NCBI RefSeq assembly: GCF_018446385.1 | Contig: NC_055991.1 | Span: 120,261,794 to 120,325,793 of the forward strand | From: Zingiber officinale | Taxonomy: Eukaryota > Streptophyta > Magnoliopsida > Zingiberales > Zingiberaceae | Length of the DNA: 64,000 nt | Direction of reading: 5' to 3' | In this document: in pieces, positions 21,739 through 37,100 of the stretch | Position numbering within the stretch: the first letter of the stretch is position 1 | How the letters are laid out: each line of letters begins with the position of its first letter | Position numbers and translations under genes: made by a program | Notes under the pieces: generated by a model | What the model was told of the DNA's origin: nothing | Seen by the model: only the letters and a program-made list of their open reading frames with translations | Databases searched by the model: none

Positions 21739-22465
21739 CGACTTGATCGCTCTCCACTCCCAAGTTCGTTCTCCTGCTTCTGGGATTTTGAAGGAGAAAC
21801 GTTGTCGGGCCGTCTAATACCCTAACCGGCCCAAGAACCTGCCCATGAAGATCAGCCCACAGCAGCAGCCATTATATTATTTAGGGAAATATCTCTTAAT
21901 AAACGCTTTTTTATCATTATTATCATTAAAACAATGTCACTTTGAACAAAAATATATTAAAACAAGTATTATTATTATTATTTTATCTTTTTTATTTTAT
22001 TTTTTTGCATTGCGTGCGTGGACATTACACTGGTAAATTAGTAATAATAGTATTGTTAAGAAGCAAAAAATGTGCAATCTAAAGTCTCGAGCCGTTCTCA
22101 ACTGTATCTCGCGAAGTAAATACCACATCGACCGTTACTGATGTTCGATCTGGACCGTTCAATAGAGTCTGCATTGGCCCAAACCGGATCCTGTGACCGT
22201 CCGATTCACAAACACCAGGCGAGAATCCTGTCGATCAACGGTGGGGATGGTGGGGGGACGCCCCACAAAGCGGGCGAAGCCGCCATGGGAGCTCAACTGG
22301 GTTTCCCTCGGTCACTGCCGCGGCGGGGGTAGGGTTTCATCATTGGATACGACTGCTCCTCACCCGAGCGGAGAAACCTTCTCGATTCCACCTTCCTCTG
22401 CCGCCTTCTCCCCCTCATATCTCTCCTGCGCTTCGCCTCCTGAGTTTCCTTAGATCTAGCCGAAA
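21739..22465. promoter_or_regulatory. Shared intergenic region between two divergent genes
   Basis: The MRNIP-like ATG (minus) and the NAA15 ATG (plus) are 727 bp apart with no other gene between them. The left half is AT-rich with an ATT run (about 21967-21981). The right half near NAA15 is GC-rich, then CT-rich (22355-22450), typical of plant 5' UTRs. Short ORFs at 22141 and 22193 have no family signature. A bidirectional promoter is an inference from spacing. Confidence 0.5.
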
Positions 22466-25400
22466 ATGGGGTCGTCTCTCCCCTCCAAAGAAGCTAATCT
22501 CTTCAAGGTCATCGTGGTAAGTGCCCTCTCAGCGTGTTTTTAATCAGAGTAGCCACCTTGATTTCATACGATACTTTCTTAATACTATCTCGATGCTAGT
22601 TTTATCGGAGCTGATGTTTCTCGGTGTTGGTCTTCTCATGGCCTTGATGAAAGATTGCGATTTTGTATTTACTCTTCTGGCAGTGTTATGTATTGCTGCC
22701 GTATTTCCGGGGCTAGAATTTTGATCTGAGGGAGTCTTTTGGATGGACGTGAAACTACAAAGTCGATGTTTTTTTTGGAGAACTCAATGAAACGTTGCTA
22801 TGGATGCTCGTCTCTCTTCTTTGTTTCTTGGATCTAGTTGTTTCTTTCCTTTCTTCTTCTGTCAAGTTTACAATTTGGTGGGTTTTGGAGCGAAATAGTA
22901 CAAAGCTAGTGCAGTAAACATTGGATTAATAAAGTACCAGTTTTGTGATTGATAATATTCTTTTCTATGGCTCTGATCTCATGATGTGCAGAAAAATTTT
23001 CCTTTTTAATTTTTTTTGAGCTAGTATTGGGAGGTAAATCCTATTTATAATGATCGGAAGAAGATGCCAAATTTTGATGAAAAATTATTTGCTTCTGCTT
23101 GCCCTTCGTGACATGCCTTAATCTCACCATGCCCCGTACAGTTTCTTAAACAATATGTCTGATAGCCTGACCCACCCCGATCAATTAGGAAGCACATTTC
23201 TAGAATGAACTCAAAAAGATCCTGCATATTCAGCTCTTGAGCTTGCTTACCATCTATTATGTACAGCTAGCTTGCAACTTTATAAGAAAACTACTTGCAA
23301 ATAGTGCTGCATGCAACAAGTGAAAAGTAGAGCTTTTGATTTCCGATGTCCACTTAGATGTCATTGTGAAAAATTTGCTACAAGGAGCAACTGAAGATAC
23401 TGGCATATACAGGCCTTTCATTTCGACTCATAACTCAGTGTTTGTTCCATTATAAGTTCCAAAACTGATTTATCTGTTGGAAGTTAGAATTTATCCATAT
23501 CTTCTATTGAAAATTGCTGCCCTTACATCACCAAGAATTCAACAGTCGCTTCATGAACTACACATGAGAAAATTCTTTTGTAAATCTGTTGTGGCAGGAA
23601 ATTGAAAAGGTGTGTGATACATGAAATTTTGTTTGAAAAACATTAATTTAAATTTTATCTTAAAAAATTTGTTGAAATATTGTGATACATGTAAGCTTGA
23701 TCAATTTGTAATGGAATCATCAGGGGGTGGTAAAGTTAAATTTTTAAAAAATGGGCATTGTGATTTTCAAATATCTAAAATGCATAAATTATAGAATCAA
23801 AACATGATTGATTATAAGATTTTTTTTAAAAAAAATTGACATCCAAAAATAATTTATGAATGTCAATTGTAGTTGAAGGTACAAGGGGCATAAAGTTCAA
23901 TGGAACATCTGGTAAATTGCATCATCTTACAAATTAATTCTAAAATACTTTTTTGTTCCTGCAAAAACATAAGATGCTTTTTTGCTATCCTAGATGCAGC
24001 AAAAATATAAATAGAAGTAAAATTATTTTGTTTAGATGGATAATTTGCCTTTTAGGCTTCAACTCATATATGTCTTGCACCAAGAAGTAAAGTTTTGAAA
24101 CTCATCATAAAGTTTAGTTGCTGATTTCTTGTTGGGCTTCTGGTCCGGGAAGCAGTGATGTCATATCTACTTTGTTTTCACAAAAAATCTCCTATACTTG
24201 CAAATTTGCACTCATCACACAGGCATTATTGTGTAGAAGTAACAACACATTATTTTACCAAAAAAAGTGGTTCTAAAACCTATTGGTTTATCATTTTTAT
24301 TTCCTTGCTTTCATTAAACTATATGTCAGAATGTTAATGCAAATGCTCATTGTTTCGTTTTTCAGAAATCATATGAGACAAAACAATACAAAAAAGGATT
24401 AAAGGCTGCAGATACCATATTGAAGAAGTTTCCTGAGCATGGAGGTAGGATTTTGAGTTCTCAGCGATAAGAATCTTTATTATTGATTTCTTGATTCAGT
24501 ATTGGTTGACTGGTTTTACTTGCTGCTGCTAGAAACCTTGTCCATGAAGGGATTGACGTTGAATTGTATGGATCGAAAAACAGAAGCATATGATCTTGTT
24601 CGTCGTGGTCTTAAGGTTGGCTATTAGTTAGTTTCTTTTGTATAACTTATAAGGCCGCTTTCATTTTTTCCATAGGCATCTCTTATACAAACTTTTTTCT
24701 TTTGTAGAATGATCTTAAAAGCCACGTGTGCTGGCATGTTTATGGTCTACTGTACCGGTTCGATAGAGAATACAGAGAAGCTATTAAGTGTTACAGAAAT
24801 GCTTTGAGAATTGATCCTGACAATATTGAAATCCTGCGGGATCTATCATTGTTGCAGGTTGGTATTTTATTGGCAATTAATGCTGTCAACTTTAGATTGT
24901 GAGTTTGCATTTTTTTTTAGCACTTTCAGTTTATTAAGTTAACAAATTATGTTGTAATATTGTGTTGCTGAATGTAGCTATTCTGTTTCTGAATTTATGG
25001 AGATTATCCTGGTTTTCAATAATATTGATGTTCCGTAAACTAAAGGTATCAACTTCATGGATCTGTAAGATTGATTCAATTGAAATCAGTAAATAAAAAT
25101 CAGGAAACAAAAAAAATCACAAAATGGAAAAAAATAAAATTAATTTGTTTAATTATGACATAACAGAAGAAGTTTGAAAGCCTAAGAATGATGTATGCTA
25201 TATCACTTTATATATCGATATCATAAAAGTCAAATAGAATTCTTAAAATTGACATGTAATTAGCATTCTTGTTATTAAGTTATTGTTTGTCAAAGTACAT
25301 AACCAAACGTTATTATTAGATTAATAATATCAATTATTTTATTGTTGTATTATATTTATATTTGATTCAATAACCAATAGATGTAAATTAAACAACATCA

Positions 25401-28400
25401 CTCATTAGATTGTTAGCATTAAACAATATTCAATAATAATGGAATATTATTTCTTTATTAAAAATTATTCAGATAAAGAAATAATGTAATAATATTAATT
25501 TTAAATTATAGATATCAATAATAAGTAATATTTGAATAGTTAATGTAAAAATTTAATTCTTGATGTTAATATCTAAACTTTTTAAGCCATAAATAATTGA
25601 GTCTTTGTTAGTTAAATGTATGAATAATTAGCCTATATTTTCCTTATGATACACACCTCTTTATATTAGAAAAACTACAAAAGTTCTCGTAGGGGTTTAG
25701 ACATTTTTAACACTAGTTGATAAGTTGCAATTGCATAAGACAACTCTCATTCTATTTTATCTAGGCTTGAGACCTTCATTGACATTTTTTTAAAACTTTG
25801 TTGCTACAAATCCTTTTTAATTTTATCACTTACACACTTCACAATTTTATTTTATACTCACTCCAAAGTCCAGTATGGCTATTTCTCAAAGAGGACCTGT
25901 ACAGGATATTATTCGTTAACTCCATTGAATGCGGCTGCCCTTTGGCCTAGTCAAACTCTACACCAAGATTTGAAGGATCAATGTGGTTGAACTTATTGGA
26001 ACTATTTTTCTATGGCAATTTCTCTTTTTAATTTATATCTAAATGTGGGTACGCTTATAACAGGCTTTGCATCTTCTTTTCCATTTTCTGACCTATATCT
26101 AATATCTTCTAGCCATGTGATATCAACCTCACCTGTTTATTGTTATAACTTCGATTCTTCATGGATACCAACAATTACAAAGTTCCAGTTCCAGAGGTGT
26201 TCATATAACTTTTCTAATTTAATGTACAGGTTTGATCATCTTCTGTTGGCATCATTAGATTGTTACTATATTCAATTCACAAGACAAATTGAATGTTTAT
26301 ATGTCTTTCTTATCTCTTGCACATTTTTTGGAACTTGGTTTAAATTCATTGATCCTCTTCTATTTGATTGTTTTTTGAAAATAGCTCTTCCTTATTAATG
26401 TTTGCAATTCTGACTGTGAATAGTAGTATTCGATTTCCTTAGGTAACAACTATACATGTCTCCTTCAGGTTCAGATGCGAGACCTGACAGGGTTTGTTGA
26501 AACTAGACAACAACTTTTAGCGTTGAAGCCAAACCACCGCATGAACTGGATTGGCTTTGCTGTTGCACACCACTTGAATTCTAAGTAAGTCATGGTTTTC
26601 TAGGGTAAATATGTTAATTATTGACCAGTTACCATCGGAGAATACTTTTTCAAGTGTTTTGGTCACTCACTTTTCAGCTTCTCCAAAATGCACTGTCTTT
26701 CTGAACTTTGTTTTTTGAATCTCCAAATTCACCTTTTTCTCCACTTGTTCTATGTAAAACTTCCTGTGAATCACATAGTAGTTGGAACTATTATTCTAAA
26801 TTGTAAACAATTATATTATGTTTATAATATGATCTCTTTCACCATTATATGTGATGCATTGCCTGAGCACATATTGTACCTGTATTGGAATTATCCATCA
26901 TTTCTTGGAAGATGACATTAATATTCTTATTATCAAATTATCTCCATTGTATTTTTTTTATACAAAGTGATAACTTTTTTGTTACTTGTTTTCTTTCTCT
27001 TTTTAGCCCTTTGAAGGCAATTGATATATTGGAAGCATATGAAGGGACGTTGGAGGATGATTACCCCCCAGAAAATGAGCGTTATGAGCACAGTGAAATG
27101 CTCTTGTACAAGGTGTATAAACTTTAAAAGAGGGGCATTTCCTTCTTTTGTTATGTTAATTAGATCTTATGGAATAATCTTTTATAAGTGAATTCATTTT
27201 CTTCTGCTTTTCTACCACTTCACCTTGTTCATAGTTTTTTTGTGATACTTCTATGTGGGATGGTGAGGTTATATTCCATACTACATTTTGCAGATTACAT
27301 TGCTAGAGGAAAGTGAGTTGCTTGATAGAGCACTGGAGGAAATGCACAAGAAGGAGTCTAAAATTGTGAGCTTATGCTGTAGCTGATAATATTTTTGTTA
27401 ATGATTCATTTTCATGGTTATTAAATGGAACAAAATGCTCTTGCAAATATGTAATTTCAATCTCTAGTAGTTCATTTCATATTTGACAGATGCATATTGC
27501 TTGTTGCATCATACTTATTTCTTTGTTGCTTGATTTCATCAGTTAGATAAGTTAACCTTCAAAGAACAAATGGCTTCCATTTTACTGAAATTGGGGCGCT
27601 TTGAGGAAGCGGAAAGGATATATAGGTCCCTACTCTTTATGAATCCTGATAACTATAGGTATGCTATTTTGCATACATACCAAGTAATGTTTTTCTTTTT
27701 TCCTTTTTCCCTTTTCCCTTTTCCGGAGTCACTTGTGGGCAGGATGCTGATGGTTTTTTTTGTTCTTTTTTGTTTCTTGGGTTTTCACTTTTTTGTCTGA
27801 TTGCAATGTTCTTACTACTTGTTCTTTATACTTTACTTTGTTATTTAAAGCTGTGATTTCATTTTTGAGTTTTTTAGCTGCATTCATACTGTTGCTTGCT
27901 GTTAACAGGTATTTGATTGGCCTGCAAAAATGTGTCCAATTATACTCTGAAAAAGGTGAATATACATCTGATGAGATTGATAAATTGAATGCTTTGTATA
28001 AGTCACTTGAGGAGCAATATGGTTCATCTTCTGCTGTTAAGGTAGGGAAACTCTTTTTTGGCATTGGATGATGTTACTCATGTATCTCTATGTATTCTGT
28101 CTATTAACTAACTTGTACCAACTTCTTGATTGCAAAAACTCTATTTTATCTTCTTGCCAAAGAATGTATCATTATTTACTTAACGAAATGCAAGGATCAA
28201 TTCTATACTGATTGTTGATGTGGTTTTTGAAGACTACAAACTATGAGGGAAGGCATTTCTTTTTTCTTCATTTTAATAAGATCACCATGCTTTTCGAATG
28301 CTTGCTTTTCCTGTAATGCAAGCTTCCTGGTGGTTAGCATGAATTTTATTTGAATTATGTTGTCTATTGTGCATGTATGTAATGCTCTTTTATTCAAATT

Positions 28401-31400
28401 ATCTGTTTATTGTGGCATCTTTCTTGCAATGTTCTACTTTCAATTAGCAAATCATCTATTGGGATCTTTCTTTCTTTGGATCAGAGAATACCACTTGATT
28501 TTCTGGAAGGTGAAAAATTTCGTGAAGCAGCAGACAACTATGCGAGACCATTATTAACTAAGGTTTGTGAATTCTTTTTACTGCTCTTTTGTTCTATAGA
28601 CTATAACATTAGGATACTTTTGTTATTATTCTTTTATTTATTAGATTAATATAGCTTTTGATGCAGTGGATTTAGTCCACTTTTGTATTTTAGGTTAGGT
28701 TTTTATCATGAATATGTATATGTATGTATGTACACCACCTATGGGTATCTCATTGATAAAGAAGTATGATATTTTCTTTCCAAAAATAAATTTATATTAT
28801 TAGGTGAACAAGCTGAGATGTCTAACTTTTTTCACCTATGCTAATTCAGGGTGTTCCTTCACTGTTCTCTGATCTCAGCCCCTTGTATGACCAGAAAGGA
28901 AAGGTTTGCAGAATTACTCAAGACCTTCAAGAAGTAGCTCAATCTATATGCTGTTTAAGCAAGAGCTTGATGAGTTGTTATGCATTGAATTCTTTTTGCA
29001 GGCATCCATTCTTGAAGAATTATTTCTTTATCTAGAAGACTCACTTAAATCTACAGGATACTTTCCAGGAAGGTAATTTTGTGGTCTCAATTTTTTTATT
29101 TCCAGATAGGTGCTCTGTAATCAGTGCAGATTGATGTTTACTGACTGTGGGCTGTTCTAAGTAAATGACTCAAGAAAAGTACAATCTTTATTCTTTACTT
29201 GAACAAAAGGGGTTATCATTTTCTTTGTCTTAAATTTGTTGTTCTCTTTCCTTTTGGTGAAATTGATGTTTTAGACAGACTTATCTTTAGAAAAGTTGTT
29301 GGATGTATCACAAGGTAAGTTGATCTTTTATGCTATAATATCTGGTATAAATTGTCATGTTCTGGCATCTGACTCATTATATTGATCTTAAATTTGAATT
29401 CTTTTGACCAATACTTTCTTGAGAGTACTTATTTGTTGGTAATAGAGTTATAGTGTAGCTTTTAATAACCAGAAATTCAACACTGCAGAAATCTAAGATG
29501 ATTAACTAAAGCATTAAAGAAAACAGTCAAACTGAAAGGTTAAACGTATTTCTTTAAATGACTATGATTTTCCTAATGAGAATCACATCAACTGTGTTAT
29601 ATTTTTCATGAGCCTTAATGAAATATCCTTTCTAATTCTAAACATAGAGACCAGTATTGCTCAGTTTCCTATACTTCACTTAAAGTTTTTGCCCATTTTA
29701 TGGGTTTCATTCTCATTCTTAGAAAATGATAAACATGTTATCATGTATATTTTTTAGGAAAAGTAATAAGTTATGTTTATCAACCATGCCATGTTGTGTT
29801 AATATTACTTATTAGCCATGGTTTTGATTTCCCCCCTTATTTTAATACAGTTCAAAAAAAGAGCCTCCGTCAACAATCATGTGGACAATGTTTCTGGTTT
29901 CACAGGTTCAATTTGATTCCTCCTGTTAATGCAGTGTTAGGTGATTCTCGTATGTGTATTTCTAATCTCGTTGTCTTTGCTTCTATTGTGTCGCAGCATT
30001 ATGATAGACGAGGCCAACATCTTCTTGCTCTAGTTAAAATCGATGAAGCTATTGCGCACACACCAACAGTAATTGATTTGTACTCCATTAAGGTTCGTGC
30101 AATAAGCCTTGCAAATTCCATTACCTAGTTATCTGGGTGTCATCGTGAGCTAGCAGTGTGGAATCTATCATAGTTTATGCAAAATAGTTCACTAAATTTC
30201 CTACACTTTCAATTGTTCATAAGTCTTGCCATTTAGTTGCTGCAGTTATTCAGTTTGGTGTCATCCTTGATTTATTGATGAGTTGGTACACCCCTTCTAT
30301 AGATTCATTTACTATATATGGATTTCAATTAAATATTGGCCCTAGTTGGCTTCCTTCAAAAACTTGTTGCTAAGTTTCTCTGAGAATTATTCCATAATTC
30401 CTCAAAACTTCCCGAGCTTAGATGTTGTGAAAGTTGATTGACTAATTAGTTATCTCAAAAACTATAACTCTTAGGAAAAGGACCATACTTATCTGTTTAT
30501 GACTAATGAGTGTAGAGCCACCCCCAACGCCATCTTAGCTCAGAGGTATAAGCTATCCTTTTGACACAAGTAGATTTTAAATTCTAGACCTCTTGCTTTG
30601 ATACCATGTTGAAGTTGATATACTGACCACTTATTACAAAAGCCTGAACTGGTAGGAAAGAGACTAAATTATACAATGGACCTCCAAACTTGTTCATGTG
30701 GGACTAACACACATTATGCATCCTAGTTTCAACAAACATATATCCACAATTGTGTGTTATTTTGAGTAATATGGTATTCAACCAAGATCATATCCAAGTA
30801 CACTCTTTAAGGCATGGTTGAAATGTATCATTTTGATAAATCACCGAAATTGGATATCACTCGACACCAAGTTTCAAAATCTCGAGTTGTCATAATTTTG
30901 GTCTTTGATTGGTAAGATACCTTATCATGCCGATGTTTCGATGCATGGTGTTGGTGATAAATTAGAGGTTGAATGAGGAAGGAGATGAAGGAAAGGAAGA
31001 AGACATTGTATGCGCTTAGTGTGTGTCGAGTTTCAATAATTTAGTGGAATGATATGTTTCGATTGTTTCACCCGGCATGGTACAAAATTTAGAATCTTGA
31101 TCAGCACAGGCAATGTATCCTTCCTATGCTTCATTTCCTTCTTCGATTCCATTCCATTCCATTCCATTACCGACACCATACATCGAAATATCAGCACAAT
31201 ACCGAAATAGTATTGTCCCTGAAACTTCAGGATGGTGTGAGATTTTGAACCTTTCTCCAAGGTATGTGTGACAAATGTTTTAGCTGATACCTGCCAATTG
31301 ACAAGTAAGCAACTTTCAATCTAATTGGCTGCAAATTGATAAAAGGCACCATTATGCACTGGTTATATAACAATATAAGAAGTCATTTATTTTGCTAGAG

Positions 31401-34053
31401 TAAGAAACAAAATGTAGAAGGAATCTAAAGATAAAATGGTTCTTCCAAAAGCCTTATATTTCTTCCACTTGAGCAGCATAAGGAATCTAAGATAAGATTA
31501 TTCTTCCAAAAGCCTTATATTTTCTCCACTTGAGCAACATTATGGCTTACATGATCAAATTAGTGAAGTTGATTTCTTTACTATGATTGTTTAAGACATA
31601 AAAGTTGAAAGAAGTGTAGTTGACTTCCTATTTACTGTGATTGTTTAAGACATCAAAGTTGAAAGAAGTGAAGTTGACTTCCTATTTTCTGTGTTTGTTT
31701 AAGATAAAGTGTAGAAATTCATCACAGTTGAGGGTATCTCTGGTGAAAGCTCTCTAAACTTTTAGTTTCGAGTGATTAATTTGGAGTAAATATCTCTAAA
31801 CAAGTGTGCCTCAGACTTGCAGGAAGTTGATTTGTATATGAAAATTGGTCTGGAGACATGGATGTGGAACAAAGATTCCTAGAGTGCATTCTATATCTTA
31901 TTAGAAAGAAGAGAATAAGGAGATCTGACTATATTTAAATATTATGTGTTACTGCAGTTCCTATTCTTTGTTTGGAAATCAAGTCCTGAGAAGAAAGAAA
32001 ATGAGCATTGCTGAGCTACTTTGGTGCCTTGTCAGCGTCTGTCTAATCTCTCTTTTATGTTTGATGGTGCAAACTAGATGGACTTCAACAATGTTGATTC
32101 CTTTTGATGTTGGGGCAATGAATTCTTTTTATAGTTTAAAACTTATCTGATTTAGGTTGCAATGCTAATGATGTTTAACCATAATGTCTCTTCCCAAAAG
32201 CACCTCTGGCAATTCTGGTAATGCATTCTTTTTATAGGTTATAGCATATCTAATTTTGGTTGAGATGCCAATGATGTGTAACCACATTGTGTCTCTTGCC
32301 ATAAGCACGGCTGGCAATTATGTTTCTTTTACTGGAAATGTACATAGGTCATGCTGACATGTTTCAATCTGGACCACAGGGCAGAATATTGAAACATGCT
32401 GGTGATTTACCTGCTGCAGCTGCCTTGGCAGATGAAGCTAGGTCTATGGATCTTGCTGATCGTTACTTGAATAGTGAGTGTGTTACACATATGCTCCAAG
32501 CTGATCAGGTATGACCTTATGCTGGTAATGGTATTTAGTTATTATCAATTCTAATTTTGGCACATAAAATGATATTTTATTTGTTGATTTCTCAAGGTTG
32601 CTTTAGCTGAGAAAACAGCTGTTTTATTCACCAAGGACGGGGACCAGCATAATAATCTTCATGACATGCAGTGTATGTGGTATGCACCTTTCAGTTGCAT
32701 ATCTCAATTGCTCGAATAATTTGTCCTTCCTCTGATCTTACTCATATATGTTACTGTGGAAGGTATGAACTTGCTTCTGGTGAAAGTTACTTTCGTCAAG
32801 GTGATCTAGGACATGCACTTAAAAATTTCTTGGCTGTTGAGAAGCATTATTCAGACATCACTGAGGACCAATTTGATTTCCATTCTTATTGTCTGCGGAA
32901 AATGACTTTACGGTCCTATGTGTCAATGTTGAAGTTTCAGGATCAGTTGCATTCACATGAGTATTTTCATAAAGCAGCAATAGGAGCCATAAGGTGATTT
33001 TTTTCAGTGATTTTACATTGAATTACACCTACTACCTTGGAGTTAGTGCTTATCTGTGTATCCACATATTTATTAGAAATTGAGAATTTAAATGTGCAAG
33101 CAAAGTGTTCCCTTGATTTAATGAATGATTTGAAAAAAAATGTATGTATTATGCTGGCTTCAATTCTTTTATTTCTTCTCCTTTTACCCTATTTTTTAAA
33201 CTTCATTGTCATCCCCTCCTAAGTGGAAAGCTAAGGGCCACCCCCCCTAAACTCCAATTGCCATTGCCATGACTATAACTTTAACAGATGTTATGTATGT
33301 TATTTGCTAGATATATTCACAACAGTCCTACAATCATATATTCTGTTTAATAGAAAGAAACTCAAGGATGGATCTATAGTTAGTCTCCATTTGTTTTTTG
33401 CATAAGAAATATTATTAAACTTGATCTTTTGATGATGGATTAAGAATGGTAAAATGACAATTTAAGAATTCCCACTTTGATTTCTAAACGCTTGTACCAC
33501 TATCCAGATGAATTCATAGGCATATTGTGACTAGGACCACAAAGCCTTGAAATTTTCATTTTCTATTTTGAAAATTTGAGCCCCGATTCTTTACATCTGG
33601 AATGCTTAAGCTTGAATTTATTTGTTCTGATGACTGATTCTGTTTTAACAACAGTGGAAGATATTGCTTAATTATGAGACATTTGAACATACTACAAACT
33701 TGATCTTGGTTCAAGAACCAAGTATCGATCCCCCTCATGTTATTTGTGCCCTTCCTAACCAACTAATTAGTCTTTCTTTTCTTGTGAATTTAAAACACTT
33801 CATGTATCCCATGTGTAATGCTAAACTGTGTTGCCACCCTTATATTCCTTCATGCCACAGCTTTATACTTATCATGCTTCTCCAATTGGATCTTTAGCCT
33901 CTCTTTCCTACAAAGAAAAAGAAAAAGGTAGAAACAAAACTCTTGAAAAATAATTACAGAATATATATCCTTTGATTGTTTCCTTGGAAGGAAGGAAAGA
34001 TGGAGAGAAAATTAAATTTTTATCTATCAGAATATAGAAAAAAAAAAAATAAT

Positions 34054-34101
<48 letters not shown>

Positions 34102-37100
34102 TGAGCTTCATTTCTCTGGAAAGTAAGTTTCCTCACAAATTAGACAAAGTAATATGAGGAAAACTGGAAAAAAGATTTCTACTTGCTTAATAGTCCCTCT
34201 CATTTCCTCCATGAGAAACAGAGGGAAAGTGCCACTGGGAAAATCTGTCACTTTATTTCTTCCCAATTTTCTTCCTTATAAGAAAATGTGATTACTGTGC
34301 TTTCAAATATGACAGTGGGAACCATCACTAGTTCAATCACAAACTCATCTGCACTCGTCAATATTGATAGACTAAGCATTTTTTTTCCTGCGGCAAAAAC
34401 ATGAATACCAATTGGCTTGTAATGGTTTTGTAAGATTTTTGTTGGGATGCTGATAGTAGTAATTAGAAACTTCCTTTGATCATAGAGATATTGTAGATAA
34501 CTACTGTATATTCTGAAAAACTGATGGCACTGAAATGTACTTGATGTCTATTCTAGTAGACTTCACCTACATTCCTGTACGTTTGTTGGACATTTGATAT
34601 GAACTTTGTCATCAACACCCAATTTGGCATATGTAAGCAATTTTAGGAAATATGGTATTCAGGCTTCTAGATCAATGCACATATCAAATAGGCAGATACA
34701 CCACTGAAGTATGAGTGGTATATTGGCTCACACCATCCTAGTGTCATCATCCAGAATCATTATAAAAAAATTCTTTTAGGCTCTGGGATAATCTTTTATA
34801 GAGTGATATGTTATTTATTGAAAAGAAATAATATTTTAATTCAAGTTTCCTTCTGTAGATGTTATGTTAAGTTGCATGATTCTCCACCAAAAGCTGCAGT
34901 TGAGGAAAGTGATGAGATGTTAAACTTGCCTGCTTCACAGAAGAAAAAACTGAGACAAAAACAAAAAAAGGCAGAGGCTCGTGCTAAGAAAGTAATCTTG
35001 ATAGAACTCTATACAGGCGTAAATGCTTTATTTTGGAATGTTTCCTTCAGTTTTCTCCTTGATATTCTGCAGGAAGCTGAAGAAAGAAATGATGAGGAAA
35101 CAACTTCTTGGACATCTAAATCTGGCAAGCGGCAAAATGCCAGACCAGTTGATTTAGATCCTCATGGTGAAAAGCTATTGCAGGTTCTTAATTTTACATT
35201 GAAATTTTATAGTTATACATATGATTTCCTTTTTAAAATTTTTATTGTTTTTAAGATATAGGTTTGATATGCAGTCTAGGCATCTGCTACCAAACAGTAT
35301 AATTTTGCTTAAGCAGTGAATTAAACTATGTTCCTCATATGCAGGTGGAAGATCCATTGGCTGAAGCTACAAAATACTTGAAATTGCTTCAGAGTAACTC
35401 TTCCAGTTCACTGGAAACTCACATTCTTTCTTTTGAAGTGAATATGAGAAAGCAAAAGATTCTATTAGCTTTTCAGGTACACTTAATAGCCATATTAACT
35501 TTTTCTAGTTTTGGTCTTAGCATTTGCCAAAATAACATCAAATTAGTATTTGGATTCCTGATTCTTTCTAATTGATCCATCAAATAAGAGGATGGCTGGA
35601 GCAAAAGTAGAACGGAACAAATTAAATATTTATTCTTCAAAAGAAAGAGGATGGAATTTATGTCAAATTCCATCCTCTTAATATCTAGGTTTGATGGACT
35701 ATGCAATCGAACACTTAAAAGAAAGAAGCATACCACAGATGAATTATCAAAGAACTCACGTCATTATTATGTATTCATTACATGGTGATCTTAATCTCCA
35801 TCTTCATTCTCACTGCATTGACTGATTTTAATTCTGCAGGCTGTTAAGAATCTGCTTAAATTGGACGAAAATGATCCAGATTGCCATAGATGTTTGGTAT
35901 GGATTTTTCACCATGCAGTTTGCTTCTCAGATTTATCCTTAGAGAGAGGATTTTCCTTATTGAATATATTATCTTGCCATTGCATTCCTCTGTAAAAAAA
36001 GGGAAAATGTGGATACAATACAATAAGGGTATTATGGATTATTCTAGTTTTGAATTGGCAACAAAAAGGTCAGATGGGTGATATTCTCCTAAATTCATGG
36101 CATAATCACAATGTGGAAGCAACCAATTCAACTACATCAGAGCCTTTTCTCGTTGGAAATGCATCTTCTGCTGTAAATATGTCGATTGAGGAAAGCCTAA
36201 ACACCTGAAGGCACTAGTCCACTATTTATTAGCATAGCTGGTACTCGGGTGGTGGTTTGCTACATTAGGACAAGGGGTCAATTCTCATGGGGTTCATTCC
36301 CCATGAGGAAAAAATGTCCCACCCACCTAGGAGGCCACTGCATATCTTGATTTACTTGCCTATATCTTGCCGTGGGGCCGTCAATACTGGCTACTTGGGG
36401 CGAGCATATCACCTTTTTGCCACCAATGACATATTATAGAACTACTTCAAACAAATTACTATTTCTGTATTCTTCTTCTTCTTCTACTCTCTCTCTCTCT
36501 TTGATATTGTAATTTATATTTCTTGCTTAAGTGGCCATTTTTAGTTTCTTTATGTTTTCTAGTAAGAAAATTATAATCCACTTTATCAGTGACATTTCCT
36601 ATTACTTTATTATATTAATTCATTGTTAATTTCACAGATAAAGTTCTTCCACAAGATTACCAGCTATACTTCTCCAGTGACTGATACAGAGAAACTCATT
36701 TGGAATGTATTAGAAGCAGAGCGACCAATTATAAGGTTGCATTTGATTTCTGTTTCCCTGTCTCAAGAAACATTTGCTTGGATTAACAAGTTTCTGGTTT
36801 TTATACATTGCAGTCAGTTGCATGGGAAGCCACTAATCGAAGTTAATGAATGCTTCCTCAAGATGCACAGAGGTTATCATGTTATTCCCTTTAGGTTTTG
36901 CATTGGATCAATTACTTTCATGCTGTTAATTTGATTTTGTCTTTCGAAACTTCTAGATTCATTGATGCATCGGGCGGCAGCAGCTGAAATGCTGTATCTT
37001 CTTCAGCCGGATAAGAAGGCTGTGGCGATTAAGTTAATTGAAGAGTCGGAAAACAAGCTAGCAGTGGGGTGTGTTACAATAGTCTACCATCTTTAATATC

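Larger units (their letters stand above)
30093..32379 (+). other. NAA15 intron 14 (2.3 kb), repeat-bearing
   Basis: The longest intron of the gene. It holds a tRNA-like repeat fragment near 30525-30770, a MITE-like element (30885-31256) and three separate local tandem duplications (31418-31542, 31563-31705, 32115-32321). The repeats are listed separately. Exon junctions on both sides are canonical. Confidence 0.8.

Noticed and set aside
26012-26398. 128-codon ORF in NAA15 intron 4
   Set aside because: Low-complexity Phe/Leu/Ser-rich reading of AT-rich intron DNA, no domain, between two canonical exons.
30525-30770. Possible second tRNA-like SINE in intron 14
   Set aside because: The A-box is imperfect and no B-box or ends could be set; noted under the intron only.
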